64,000 nucleotides of DNA, from the NCBI GenBank assembly GCA_023251555.1, contig JAHEYN010000004.1, positions 1 through 64,000 of the forward strand, given 5' to 3'. Positions 20,395 through 30,487 of this stretch are shown piece by piece. The position numbers were made by a program, and so were the translations under genes. Under the pieces are notes generated by a model, which had not been told where the DNA came from, searched no databases, and worked only from the letters and a program-made list of their open reading frames with translations. The first letter of the stretch is position 1; each line of letters opens with the position of its first letter. This DNA comes from Bacteroidota bacterium (GTDB lineage Bacteria > Bacteroidota > Bacteroidia > AKYH767-A > JAHEYN01).

Positions 20395-20872
20395 GACAAG
20401 ACTCCCGGAGAATATCCAGGCATAGTCCTGTTTCAAACCCTTTCGAAAACAGGTAATGTAATGTCTTTATTTTTTTCTCTTCTGCGCCGCATTTTCGCAG
20501 TGTCTCCAGTTTTTTCGATGCCAGTGATTTAATTTTTTCCGCATAATCCCCCGGACTGATCTCATCCAGCGCCCTGCTGATAATAGCTTCGGGAACATTT
20601 CTTTTTCTCAGCTCCGCTGTGATTTTTATGCGGCCCCAGCTGTGATTCCTGAATTTGCTCCCTGCATAGAGTGCAGAAAATCTTTCATCGTCAACAAAAC
20701 CTTCTTTTGCAAGAACAGCTATAATTTTTTCTGCCGCTTTGCCTGTTAAGGAAAGGCTGTGCAGCTTTTCTTTCACTTCATGCGAGCAGCGCTCCCTGTA
20801 AACACAAAAACTGCGCAGCCTGTCTAAAGCCTGTTTGTCCTTTCCTTCCGTTCTTCCCCGAATTTTCATCAT
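20375..20872 (-). CDS. recX: Regulatory protein RecX
   Basis: RLRSFCVYRERCSHEVKEKL, FVDDERFSALYAGSKFRNHSWGRIKITAELRKRNV. Confidence 0.88.
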   Translation of the reverse strand: MMKIRGRTEGKDKQALDRLRSFCVYRERCSHEVKEKLHSLSLTGKAAEKIIAVLAKEGFVDDERFSALYAGSKFRNHSWGRIKITAELRKRNVPEAIISRALDEISPGDYAEKIKSLASKKLETLRKCGAEEKKIKTLHYLFSKGFETGLCLDILRESCLKKLSP

Positions 20873-20920
20873 GATTTACCCGGCTTGAAAAAAGAATATA
20901 TTTTTGCCCGCTGCAAAGGT

Positions 20921-22189
20921 ATGAAAAACAGTAAGGCGCTTTCCCTTTTACTTACCGCTAATATCATTTCGGGTTTCGCACAGGGCATCAGCATGCTGGC
21001 GATACCCTGGTATTTTGCGGCTGTGCTTCATAAGCCTTCCTGGTTCGGATACCTGTATGCCTGTACCACCTTCATCAGCCTTTTCTGGAGCCTGTATGCA
21101 GGGACGCTTATTGACCGCTATTCCAGGAAGAAAATATTTATCCTCATTTCTCTTGGCGGGGGAGTGGTGCTGCTGTCGGCGGCACTGACTGGTTACCTCA
21201 TGGGATCGGTACCCCTGTTCATGGTGATGCTTGTTTTCCTTGCGACTGTTTGCAGCTTTAACATTCACTATCCTGCCCTCTATGCTTTCGGGCAGGAGGT
21301 CAGCAGGGCGGAGCATTACGGGAAAGTGAACGCATACCTCGAGATTCAGGGCCAGGCCACCAGTATCCTTTCCGGGGCGCTCGGAGCTCTACTGCTGCAG
21401 GGAGTGCATGCAGGGGCAGGTATCAATATGCTTGGCATTGAGATAAAGATGCCGTTGGAGTTAAGAGGCTGGAAACTTCATGAAATTTTCCTCATGGATG
21501 CGATCACTTATTTTATTGCCATGGTATTTATAAGCGGGATAAGCTATGTTCCGCAGACACATAAAATCATTGAAGAAGGATCAGTGTGGAAAAGAATCAT
21601 GAGCGGTGTTTCTTTCCTGAAAAAGAATACCTCCGTATTTATTTTTGGCAATGCTTCGTATTCCATTTTCGTTGTGCTGATGGTGGAAGTGTATCTCCTG
21701 CTTCCGATGTACGTTTCCGGCCATCTTGCTGCGGGGGCTGATGTGTATGCGTCAGCCGAAATTTATTATGCCATAGGAGCCCTTCTCTCGGGGATGTTCA
21801 TACGGAAAATATTCGGCGGCACGAATGCAGTACACTCCATCCTTCTGATGATGGGAGCCACAACAGTTATATTTTTTGTAGTAAGCTTCACGAAGATGAA
21901 TGCTTTATTTTTTGCCTTCTCGTTTTTAATCGGCATTACCAATGCAGGCACCCGCATTCTCAGGGTTACCTGGCTTTTTCACCGCATCCCGAACGGAATG
22001 ATAGGGAGAACAGGCAGCGTATTTTCCATGCTCAATATTTTTATGAGATTTCTGTTCATCACTTTGTTTTCCATGCCGTTTTTTTCGGCGGGGAGCCATG
22101 TTACGTGGGCGTACTTCATCTGCGGGAATTTTGTATTGCTTTCGGCCTTGCTGCTCCTGAAGAACTACCGGGAGATGGTCAGTACCTGA
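20921..22189 (+). CDS. MFS transporter
   Basis: About 12 TM segments; YAGTLIDRYSRKKIFI motif. Start at ATG 20921. Confidence 0.82.
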   Translation: MKNSKALSLLLTANIISGFAQGISMLAIPWYFAAVLHKPSWFGYLYACTTFISLFWSLYAGTLIDRYSRKKIFILISLGGGVVLLSAALTGYLMGSVPLFMVMLVFLATVCSFNIHYPALYAFGQEVSRAEHYGKVNAYLEIQGQATSILSGALGALLLQGVHAGAGINMLGIEIKMPLELRGWKLHEIFLMDAITYFIAMVFISGISYVPQTHKIIEEGSVWKRIMSGVSFLKKNTSVFIFGNASYSIFVVLMVEVYLLLPMYVSGHLAAGADVYASAEIYYAIGALLSGMFIRKIFGGTNAVHSILLMMGATTVIFFVVSFTKMNALFFAFSFLIGITNAGTRILRVTWLFHRIPNGMIGRTGSVFSMLNIFMRFLFITLFSMPFFSAGSHVTWAYFICGNFVLLSALLLLKNYREMVST

Positions 22190-22202
22190 GGAACATCCCG
22201 TG

Positions 22203-22232
22203 TTGCACATCTCCTCTTTTTTTTTACATTTG
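22203..22232 (+). promoter_or_regulatory. Bacteroidota-type promoter: TTG-N19-TACATTTG
   Basis: TTG 22203-22205; TACATTTG 22225-22232; gene starts at 22253. Confidence 0.7.
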
Positions 22233-22252
22233 AAGAATAATCTATTTAGTCC

Positions 22253-23725
22253 ATGAAAATATATTTACAACATCTGAGTTTGCTGGCAGCCTGTTCAGCT
22301 ATTCTTACTTTTTCCGTTGCACAAACCAAATTTGAAAAACATTACGGCACATTTTTCCCTGACGACGGGAGGTATGTGATACCCACCTCTGACGGGGGAT
22401 ATCTTGTTGCCGGGTCCATGCTGAGCACTACCACTTACCAGAGTTCAGCATGTCTCCTTAAAACCAATGCAGGCGGAGACAGTGTATGGTCAAAAATTTT
22501 TACTCCTTCCGGTTCGTCTGGACTGATGTGCGTGCAAAGTACTTCCGACGGAGGCTATGTTGCATGCGGATCTCACGGTGACCTTGTCAATTCCGACGTT
22601 TATATTGTTAAAACTGATGCGGGGGGAAACACGCAGTGGGAGAAAAGCTATGGCGGTTCCTATCTCGACAATGCATACTGGATCGAGCAGACTACTGACG
22701 GAGGATATATTGTAAGCGGAAGTTATATTACCGTCCTGCTGGGCTACCGCCAGGCATACGTACTCCGCCTGGATGCTTTGGGAGACACCCTGTGGACCCG
22801 CGTATTCAACGGCCTTGCAGGGGGAGATTACAGCGAGGCTTTTGCCATACAGCAGTCGGACAACGGTAATTTCGTAATGTGCGGAAATTACGTCCTGTCC
22901 AGTCTTTCCGGGCACAGCGTATTTATGCAGGAGCTGGATGCAGCCGGGAATCCTGTATGGATCAAAAACTGGGTGCATGATACCTATGGGCAGAACGGCT
23001 ACTCTCTTTGCAAAACTCCCGACGGCGGTTTTGCTTTCTGTGCCGATAAGCCAAATACAACCGGCTCTTTCGACTATTGGCTTATAAAGACGGACAGCAG
23101 CGGAACGGAACAATGGCAGAAACAGTACAGGCCTTATGGAATAGGCGGCACTGCCCATACTCTTGCCGTTACTCCCGATGGAGGCTTCCTTCTCGGCGGA
23201 GTAGTTTCTTTTCCCACCACATGGAATCCATCGGGATGGCCTATTCTTTATATCCTGAGAACTAACAGCAATGGGGACAGTCTCTGGTCAAAAGCTATTT
23301 CAGATACTGCTGCTTTGGGTAATGCATACTGTGTAAAATCCACACCGGACGGGGGATATATTATATGCGGGACTGCTACAAAGACTACTTATGAACCTGC
23401 AGGGTACGGGGGAACGGATATTTATCTTGTAAAGACCGACAGCTCCGGGAGTTTCACCGTTGGCATCCGGCGGACTGGCGGAGAAGAGGATATAACCAAT
23501 ATTTTCCCCAACCCCGTTTCTTCATATATCACTGTCCGTGCAGGGAGTGACTGCGCCGGTGCCGGGCTGGAAATTTTTGATTTGCCCGGAAAACTTGTAA
23601 TGCAAAGGTTCCTCTCAAACGCTCCTGCCGAAAACATACCGCTTACGGTTCCGCCCGGAATTTATTTTTACAGGCTTGTGCGCGGAAAGGAGATTCTCCG
23701 TACGGGAAAGATCATAATTGAATAA
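22253..23725 (+). CDS. T9SS type A sorting-domain secreted repeat protein
   Basis: Signal peptide; repeated (T)SDGGY(I/V)xxG...(V/L)KTDxxGxxxW units; C-terminal NIFPNPVSSYITV...GIYFYRLVRGKEILRTGKIIIE. Confidence 0.88.
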   Translation: MKIYLQHLSLLAACSAILTFSVAQTKFEKHYGTFFPDDGRYVIPTSDGGYLVAGSMLSTTTYQSSACLLKTNAGGDSVWSKIFTPSGSSGLMCVQSTSDGGYVACGSHGDLVNSDVYIVKTDAGGNTQWEKSYGGSYLDNAYWIEQTTDGGYIVSGSYITVLLGYRQAYVLRLDALGDTLWTRVFNGLAGGDYSEAFAIQQSDNGNFVMCGNYVLSSLSGHSVFMQELDAAGNPVWIKNWVHDTYGQNGYSLCKTPDGGFAFCADKPNTTGSFDYWLIKTDSSGTEQWQKQYRPYGIGGTAHTLAVTPDGGFLLGGVVSFPTTWNPSGWPILYILRTNSNGDSLWSKAISDTAALGNAYCVKSTPDGGYIICGTATKTTYEPAGYGGTDIYLVKTDSSGSFTVGIRRTGGEEDITNIFPNPVSSYITVRAGSDCAGAGLEIFDLPGKLVMQRFLSNAPAENIPLTVPPGIYFYRLVRGKEILRTGKIIIE

Positions 23726-23742
23726 TACAATCCTCACCTGTT

Positions 23743-25395
23743 ATGAACCATAAAAAAACAACACCTATGAAAAGTCAAAACCGATTTACCTTCATCTTGG
23801 GGAGCCTGGCTCTCACGCTATCCTCCGCTCTCTCTTTAACTTCCCTGCATGCCCAGACTTTCCAGAAAACATACGGTACGAGTGGTTTTAGTGGTACTTC
23901 CGGTATCGGGCGTGCCGTGGCCGAAACCTCTGGCGGCGGGTATATTATAGCAGCAGACAACGGGGATAATCTGTTTCTCAAAACGGATCAGAATGGAAAT
24001 ATACAATGGTCATCCGCTTTTTCCTACGGGCAGTATGGAGGTGATAACGCCCTTGCAGTTGCAGAGGCTCCGGGCAGCGGCTATCTCATGCTGGGCTACT
24101 CCATGACTCCTTCTTATAATTATGCCATGACCCTTCTCAAAACGGATAATGCCGGCACCCTGCAGTGGGCCAAAGCCATTGACAGCCTGGCAACGATGCC
24201 CACAGGGCTTTTCACCAAAGGTGCTATGGCCGTGAATTCTGACGGCACCATCATTATAGGGTACTATCGTTCCGCGGGAGGGCAAACCACTGCAGTTGTA
24301 AAGTTTGATGCCTCGGGCACAGTGCAGTGGGCAAATGAATACAACACAGGCTGGTCACATATCGTAGGAATTACTCCCGATAACGGAGGCTTTCTCCTGT
24401 ATGGAGAAACCTATGGCAGCGCTATGAGCTGGGACGGGCTGCTGTTTAAGATAGACGGGTCAGGAAACATCCTCTGGAGCTACTCCTGTCCTATGGACGG
24501 AACAGGAAAACTTGAGACTATTTACAGCGTGAAACCTACTTCAGACGGCGGGTATATAGGCTCAGCCGTGGCTTATATTTCCGGCATGGCCGGCGGACTC
24601 TTTCCTGCTGCCATCAAACTGGACCAGTCCATGAATACCCAGTGGTGCCGGATTTTCAAACCTGACGTTTCAGAATTTCCTGCAGGAGGAGGATGGGGGT
24701 ATGATGTGGAAGCACTCAGCAGCGGCTACATGCTCCTCGCCTGGTTTGACAATGCCGGCAGCGGCAAAGGATGCTTTATCAGTCTTGATGACAACGGAAA
24801 CTTCCAGTGGAGCAAAGAGTATGGAACACTCTGGGCAGGCAACGGGGTCACTCAGTTCCTTACGCTGAATGATGTTATGGTTACCAGCGACAATCATTTC
24901 CTTGCCGTGGGCGGATATGATGAAACCTCTTATTCTTATAAGGTGCATATGGTTAAAGCGGACATGAACGGGAACAGCGGTCTGAGCTGCGCCGAGAAAA
25001 ACCCTGTGCTTGACTCCCTAAGCCATCCCTTTGTGCTGCAGAGCCTGGGCCTTAACCCATCGGCTCTTTCAGGCGTGACGGTTAAAAGCAGTGTGTTTAG
25101 TTCTGTTTCCGTCAGTATTATAAGCGGCAATGTATGCCCTGCGGGTATTGAGGTGGATAACAGGGAGGATGCGGGAATATGTATATATCCCAATCCTGCT
25201 TCCGCTTCCGATCCCCTTTCCGTGAAAGGGCTTTCTCCGGCAGCACAGCTGCTCTTGTATAACCCCATGGGCCAGCTTGTTTACAGCATATCATATGGCG
25301 CACCTCAACAGCTTCACCTGCCTGCAGGTCTTTATGTATTCCGTGTAAAAGAGAATGACATGATTTCAGTACCTCAGAAACTTATTATACAATAA
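23743..25395 (+). CDS. T9SS type A sorting-domain secreted repeat protein (paralogue of the upstream gene)
   Basis: Repeated GGGYIIA...KTDQNGNIQWS units; C-terminal ICIYPNPASASDPLSV...GLYVFRVKENDMISVPQKLIIQ. Confidence 0.87.
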   Translation: MNHKKTTPMKSQNRFTFILGSLALTLSSALSLTSLHAQTFQKTYGTSGFSGTSGIGRAVAETSGGGYIIAADNGDNLFLKTDQNGNIQWSSAFSYGQYGGDNALAVAEAPGSGYLMLGYSMTPSYNYAMTLLKTDNAGTLQWAKAIDSLATMPTGLFTKGAMAVNSDGTIIIGYYRSAGGQTTAVVKFDASGTVQWANEYNTGWSHIVGITPDNGGFLLYGETYGSAMSWDGLLFKIDGSGNILWSYSCPMDGTGKLETIYSVKPTSDGGYIGSAVAYISGMAGGLFPAAIKLDQSMNTQWCRIFKPDVSEFPAGGGWGYDVEALSSGYMLLAWFDNAGSGKGCFISLDDNGNFQWSKEYGTLWAGNGVTQFLTLNDVMVTSDNHFLAVGGYDETSYSYKVHMVKADMNGNSGLSCAEKNPVLDSLSHPFVLQSLGLNPSALSGVTVKSSVFSSVSVSIISGNVCPAGIEVDNREDAGICIYPNPASASDPLSVKGLSPAAQLLLYNPMGQLVYSISYGAPQQLHLPAGLYVFRVKENDMISVPQKLIIQ

Positions 25396-25518
25396 AATCA
25401 CTACACGCCGTGAAAACAAAAAACATGGTTTAGTTTTGCTGCTTTTCATGACACCTCCTTTTGCATTATCCCGATAATTATTTAATTTTACTTTTCACAC
25501 ATTGCAGCCCCATCCCAT

Positions 25519-26460
25519 ATGAAAAATACCGATACTGCCGGGCTTGAGAAGGAATTCCAGGATCGCATTGACCGTGGCGAAATCATTGAGCCCAAGGACT
25601 GGATGCCCGAACGCTACCGGAAACAGCTCATCCGCATGATGTCACAGCATGCCCATTCCGAAGTTGTGGGAATGCTCCCCGAAGGAAACTGGATTACCAG
25701 GGCTCCCAGCCTGAGAAGAAAGGCCGTACTCCTGGCAAAGGTACAGGATGAGGCGGGGCACGGTTTGTACATCTATAGTGCTGCCGAGACACTTGGCGCT
25801 GACCGCAAAGACCTTCTTGCGGAGTTCCTTTCCGGGCGGGCAAAGTACTCCAGTATTTTTAACTATCCCACCCTCACATGGGCTGATATGGGTGCTATCG
25901 GATGGCTCGTGGACGGGGCCGCAATCATCAACCAGACTGCTCTCGCGAAGTGTTCTTATGGTCCTTACGCAAGAGCCATGATCCGTATCTGCAAAGAAGA
26001 AAATTTTCATCATAAACAGGGCTATGAAATTCTTTCCACGCTCATGAAAGGTTCACTCCCGCAGCGTGCCATGGCCCAGGATGCCGTTAACCGCTGGTGG
26101 TGGCCATCCCTCATGATGTTTGGTCCCCAGGATGCCAATTCGCCTAACAGCGAAGAATTGCTCCGCTGGAAAGTGAAAAAATATTCCAATGATGAACTCC
26201 GCCAGCGCTTCATTGACCGAACAGTCCCGCAGGCAGAACATATAGGGCTCTCTTTTCCAGATCCCCTCCTGAAATGGAATGAAAAAAGAAGGCATTATGA
26301 TTTCGGAAAAATTAACTGGGAGGAGTTTTTTAATGTGATAAACGGCCGCGGCCCCTGTAACAGGGAACGCATGAAGGCGAGAAAAAAAGCAGATGAAGAC
26401 GGTTTGTGGGTGCGCCTTGCGGCAGAAGCATACGCCGCAAAACACCCGAACCTTAACTGA
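25519..26460 (+). CDS. paaA: Phenylacetyl-CoA 1,2-epoxidase subunit PaaA
   Basis: 313 aa; [47 protein letters not shown]. Confidence 0.96.
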   Translation: MKNTDTAGLEKEFQDRIDRGEIIEPKDWMPERYRKQLIRMMSQHAHSEVVGMLPEGNWITRAPSLRRKAVLLAKVQDEAGHGLYIYSAAETLGADRKDLLAEFLSGRAKYSSIFNYPTLTWADMGAIGWLVDGAAIINQTALAKCSYGPYARAMIRICKEENFHHKQGYEILSTLMKGSLPQRAMAQDAVNRWWWPSLMMFGPQDANSPNSEELLRWKVKKYSNDELRQRFIDRTVPQAEHIGLSFPDPLLKWNEKRRHYDFGKINWEEFFNVINGRGPCNRERMKARKKADEDGLWVRLAAEAYAAKHPNLN

Positions 26461-26479
26461 ATGATAACAACAAGCGGTT

Positions 26480-26773
26480 ATGTCAACAACAGAAAATACC
26501 CAGTGGAAACTGTGGGAAGTATTTACGCAGCCAAAGCAGGGCGAACCTTATGAACATGCCGGCAGCCTCCGTGCCCCGGATAAGGAAATAGCGTTGCAGA
26601 ACGCAAGAGATGTATATGCAAGGAGGAATGAGGCTGTGTCCATCTGGGTGGTTCCTTCTGAATGTATTGCCGCTACTTCCCCCGCCGATTCCGGATCCTT
26701 CTTTGATCCTGCAAACGATAAGGTTTACAGGCACCCTACCTTTTATAAAACGCCCGAGGGCGTGAAGTTTTAG
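26480..26773 (+). CDS. paaB: Phenylacetyl-CoA epoxidase subunit PaaB
   Basis: 97 aa; WEVFTQPKQGEPYEHAGSLRAPDKEIALQNARDVYARR. Confidence 0.95.
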   Translation: MSTTENTQWKLWEVFTQPKQGEPYEHAGSLRAPDKEIALQNARDVYARRNEAVSIWVVPSECIAATSPADSGSFFDPANDKVYRHPTFYKTPEGVKF

Positions 26774-26783
26774 AACCCCCGCG

Positions 26784-27557
26784 ATGTCCTCAAAAAATAA
26801 ACCCGGGAACGATCTCTTCCTCTACCTGCTCCGCCTCGGCGATACCAGCTTGGTGCTCAGTCACCGCCTTGCCGAATGGTGCGGACACGGACCGATACTT
26901 GAAGAAGACATTGCCATGACCAATATTTCCCTTGATCTCATAGGGCAGGCCAGGATATTGCTGGGCTATGCATCCCGCGTGGAAGGAAAAGGAAGATCGG
27001 AAGATGATCTGGCTTACCTGAGAGAAGAAAGGGCGTTTTACAATGTGCTCCTTGCCGAACAGCCTAACGGTGATTTTGCATGTACCATGGTGCGGCAACT
27101 CTTTATCTCTTCATACCAGTTTTTTCTTTTTGAAGCATTGCAGAAAAGTGCTGACGAAACAATTGCCGCCTTCGCTGCAAAATCGCTGAAAGAAGTTACT
27201 TACCACCTCCGTCACAGCTCCGAATGGGTGCTCAGGCTGGGAGACGGAACCGCCGAAAGCCGTGAAAAGACAGTGCAGGCTGTGAACGAACTGTGGATGT
27301 ACACCCGCGATCTCTTTGATATGGATTCCGTGGACCGGAACCTGCTCACTGCCGGTATTGCTCCTGATATGAACCTTGTAAAAGAAAAATGGGAACAGAA
27401 AATTACCGGGGTACTTAAGGAATCCACCATCCCTGTTCCTCCTTCGGATGCATGGATGGCCTCGGGAAGCAGGGAAGGAAAGCATACTGAACATCTTGGC
27501 TACCTCCTCGCTGAAATGCAGATTCTTCCAAGGACATATCCCGGCGCTTCATGGTAG
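26784..27557 (+). CDS. paaC: Phenylacetyl-CoA epoxidase subunit PaaC
   Basis: LGDTSLVLSHRLAEWCGHGPILEEDIAMTNISLDLIGQAR. Confidence 0.95.
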   Translation: MSSKNKPGNDLFLYLLRLGDTSLVLSHRLAEWCGHGPILEEDIAMTNISLDLIGQARILLGYASRVEGKGRSEDDLAYLREERAFYNVLLAEQPNGDFACTMVRQLFISSYQFFLFEALQKSADETIAAFAAKSLKEVTYHLRHSSEWVLRLGDGTAESREKTVQAVNELWMYTRDLFDMDSVDRNLLTAGIAPDMNLVKEKWEQKITGVLKESTIPVPPSDAWMASGSREGKHTEHLGYLLAEMQILPRTYPGASW

Positions 27558-27585
27558 GAGGCTTCTCCTTCACCATATTAAGAAA

Positions 27586-28083
27586 ATGAAAGGAAACACC
27601 CCGACTCCTGAGAAAATAATGCAGGCTCTCGCTTCCGTCTGTGACCCGGAGATTCCTGTGCTTTCTATCATTGACCTGGGTATTGTCAGGGACGTGAAAA
27701 TTAAAAATAATATCCCCGAAATATCCATTACCCCTACTTATACCGGCTGCCCTGCAATGAAAGTTATTGAAGATGAAATTCGTGAGGCTATAAGGAAAGA
27801 AGGCCTGGAGGATGTGATTGTAAAGACAGTGCTTGCGCCCCCCTGGACTACGGACTGGATTGGCACGGAGGCTAAGGAAAAGCTGAAAGCCTATGGCATT
27901 GCACCCCCGGAAAAATCCTCGCCTGATAAAAGTACTCTCTTTGGAAGCCCCAAGGCTGTTGCCTGCCCAAGGTGCGCTTCTTCTGATACCGAGATGATTT
28001 CACAGTTCGGCTCTACTGCCTGCAAAGCCCTTTACAGGTGCAGGACCTGCAGGGAGCCGTTCGATTATTTTAAATGCCTCTGA
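27586..28083 (+). CDS. paaD: Phenylacetate degradation protein PaaD (MIP18/DUF59 domain plus zinc ribbon)
   Basis: ASVCDPEIPVLSIIDLGIVRDV, PTYTGCPAMKVIEDEI, C-terminal CPRCASSDTEM...YRCRTCREPFDYFKCL. Confidence 0.93.
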   Translation: MKGNTPTPEKIMQALASVCDPEIPVLSIIDLGIVRDVKIKNNIPEISITPTYTGCPAMKVIEDEIREAIRKEGLEDVIVKTVLAPPWTTDWIGTEAKEKLKAYGIAPPEKSSPDKSTLFGSPKAVACPRCASSDTEMISQFGSTACKALYRCRTCREPFDYFKCL

Positions 28084-28107
28084 ACAGAAAAATAAATCCT
28101 GCGCGCC

Positions 28108-28887
28108 ATGAACTTTATTAAATATGTCGTTGAAAAGTCGCTTGCCAAGATTACACTCTCAAGGCCGGATAAATTTAACAGCTTTAACAGGGAAATGGCG
28201 CTGGAATTGCAGAGTACCCTTGATGATGCAGCCGCCGCCGACAGGCATGTAAGAGCCATCCTGCTCACTGCCGAAGGAAAAGCTTTCTGTGCCGGGCAGG
28301 ATCTTCCCGAGGCGCTGGACCCGAATGGTCCCGGGATAAAAAAAATAATTGATGAACATTATAACCCCATTATCAGGAGGATAAGGAATATTGAAATACC
28401 CGTATTGTGTGCAGTGAACGGCGTTGCGGCAGGAGCAGGGGCCAACATTGCGCTCGCCTGTGATGTGGTGGTAGCCTCCGCTTCCGCCTCCTTCCTGCAG
28501 GCTTTCTCTAAAATAGGACTTATACCCGACAGCGGCGGAACTTTTTTCCTCCCGCGCCTCGTCGGCCTTCAGAGGGCATCTTCACTGATCATGCTCGGCG
28601 ACAGAATCTCCGCTGATGAGGCTCTCCGGATGGGGATGATTTATAAGGTGTTCGATGACCAGCATCTCATGCAGGAAGCTTCTGCCCTGGCAAGTACGCT
28701 TGCATCTCTCCCGACCAAAGCCCTGGGCCTCAGCAAAAGACTGCTGAATGAATCTCTTGCAAATTCCCTTGAGCAGCAGCTTGAGCGGGAATGCCGTATC
28801 CAGGTGGAGGCCTCCGCGACATACGACTATAACGAAGGCGTAAGAGCTTTTCTTGAAAAAAGAAAGCCACAGTTTAAAGGCGAATAG
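28108..28887 (+). CDS. paaG: Enoyl-CoA hydratase/isomerase (PaaG-like, epoxyphenylacetyl-CoA isomerase)
   Basis: Crotonase-fold motifs GKAFCAGQDL, VNGVAAGAGANIALACDVVVAS. Position in the paa cluster. Confidence 0.85.
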   Translation: MNFIKYVVEKSLAKITLSRPDKFNSFNREMALELQSTLDDAAAADRHVRAILLTAEGKAFCAGQDLPEALDPNGPGIKKIIDEHYNPIIRRIRNIEIPVLCAVNGVAAGAGANIALACDVVVASASASFLQAFSKIGLIPDSGGTFFLPRLVGLQRASSLIMLGDRISADEALRMGMIYKVFDDQHLMQEASALASTLASLPTKALGLSKRLLNESLANSLEQQLERECRIQVEASATYDYNEGVRAFLEKRKPQFKGE

Positions 28888-28902
28888 GATAATCTCTGTT
28901 TT

Positions 28903-30072
28903 ATGGAAAAAGAAAATGTGACAGGCATCATCGGCTCAGGTACCATGGGCAGCGGTATTGCCCAGGCCATTGCCATGGCGCAAAGACAGGTGATACTCTA
29001 TGATACAAACAGGGATGCCCTCGCCCGGGCAAAAAATGAAATTAGTGCCGGCCTGGAAAACCTCCTGCAGAAAGGAAAAATTAATGCCGTGCAAAAGGAA
29101 GATGCTCTCGGGCGCATCCGCTTTGTCTCAGAAACAGCTTCTTTTAAGACCTGCAGCCTGGTAATAGAAGCTATCGTGGAGAATCTCGCGGCCAAGCAGT
29201 CTGTCTTCCGCACGCTGGAAAAGGTTATTTCACCCGGCTGCGTGCTTGCCACTAACACATCTTCGCTTTCGGTTACGGCCATCGCTTCAGTGTGTGAAAT
29301 CCCAGGGAGGGTTATTGGCATGCATTTTTTTAACCCGGCTCATCTTATGCCGCTGGTTGAGATTGTTCCGGGCCTGAATACCGATTCCGGACTTTCACTC
29401 AGAATAAAACAGATGGTCCATGAACTTGGAAAGGTCCCCGTGATCGCCAAAGATACTCCCGGATTTATTGTGAACCGTCTGGCACGTCCTTTTTACGGCG
29501 AAGCTATCCGCATCCTCGAAGAGCAGATAGCTGACATTGCTACTATTGACTGGGCAATGAAAGATGCCGGCGGGTTCCGGATGGGTCCTTTTGAGCTTAT
29601 GGACCTTATCGGCAATGACATTAATTATACCGTAACCGAAACCGTGTGGAGAGAATTATTCTGCGATCCGCGTTATACACCTTCACTCACCCAGAAAAGG
29701 CTCGTGGAAGCGAAACGTTTTGGAAGAAAGTCAGGACAGGGTTATTATGATTATAGTCCCGGCGCAGAGATGCCCATGCCTTTGAAAGACAAACAAACAG
29801 GAGAAAAAATATTTATGAGGATACTCTCCATGTTGGTCAATGAAGCAGCAGATGCGCTGTATCTTGGTATTGCTTCGAAAGAGGACATTGACCTTGCTAT
29901 GACAAGAGGCGTTAATTACCCCAAAGGGTTGCTCAGGTGGGCCGATGAGATCGGTGCTGAAAAGATTCTTGATGTGCTTTCCTCTCTGCGGGAGGAGTAT
30001 GCTGAAAGCCGGTACCGGCCGTCTGTATTGCTTAAAAAGATGGTAAGCGCAGGAGCGAAGTTTTACCTCTGA
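28903..30072 (+). CDS. paaH: 3-hydroxyacyl-CoA dehydrogenase (PaaH-like)
   Basis: GIIGSGTMGSGIAQAIAMA, IGMHFFNPAHLMPLVEIV, DTPGFIVNRLARPFYGEA. Confidence 0.9.
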   Translation: MEKENVTGIIGSGTMGSGIAQAIAMAQRQVILYDTNRDALARAKNEISAGLENLLQKGKINAVQKEDALGRIRFVSETASFKTCSLVIEAIVENLAAKQSVFRTLEKVISPGCVLATNTSSLSVTAIASVCEIPGRVIGMHFFNPAHLMPLVEIVPGLNTDSGLSLRIKQMVHELGKVPVIAKDTPGFIVNRLARPFYGEAIRILEEQIADIATIDWAMKDAGGFRMGPFELMDLIGNDINYTVTETVWRELFCDPRYTPSLTQKRLVEAKRFGRKSGQGYYDYSPGAEMPMPLKDKQTGEKIFMRILSMLVNEAADALYLGIASKEDIDLAMTRGVNYPKGLLRWADEIGAEKILDVLSSLREEYAESRYRPSVLLKKMVSAGAKFYL

Positions 30073-30102
30073 TGGGGTGCTGAATACAGCCTTCCGCTGT
30101 CT

Positions 30103-30132
30103 TTGCAGTTAGCTTCTTTATTTCTAATTTTG
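30103..30132 (+). promoter_or_regulatory. Bacteroidota-type promoter: TTG-N19-TAATTTTG
   Basis: TTG 30103-30105; TAATTTTG 30125-30132; MerR gene starts at 30152. Confidence 0.65.
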
Positions 30133-30151
30133 AATATCCGGAAATACCCGC

Positions 30152-30487
30152 ATGCCATACAAGGAAAGAGAACCGCACAAGATCTTCTACACCATAGGCG
30201 AGGTGGCGGAAATGTTCGGGGTTAACACATCCCTGATCCGTTTCTGGGAGAAAGAGTTTGACATGCTTGCCCCGAGAAAAAACAACAAAGGCAACCGCCT
30301 CTTCATCCCTGAAGATATTGAGACATTGCGGCTTATTCACCACCTTGTCAGGGAAAGGGGATTTACCCTGAAGGGTGCGAAAGATCAGTTAAAAAAGAAC
30401 AAGGCAGAAACATTGAATACTTTTGAAATTGCAAAATCGCTCGGGAAACTGAAGGATTTTCTGACAGAGATAAAGAAGGAACTATGA
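30152..30487 (+). CDS. MerR-family transcriptional regulator
   Basis: YTIGEVAEMFGVNTSLIRFWEKEFDMLAPRKNNKGNRLF. Confidence 0.9.
   Translation: MPYKEREPHKIFYTIGEVAEMFGVNTSLIRFWEKEFDMLAPRKNNKGNRLFIPEDIETLRLIHHLVRERGFTLKGAKDQLKKNKAETLNTFEIAKSLGKLKDFLTEIKKEL

Noticed and set aside
22490-23158. 222-aa minus-strand ORF antisense to the T9SS repeat protein
   Set aside because: Lies inside a repeat-rich coding gene; repeats create long open antisense frames.
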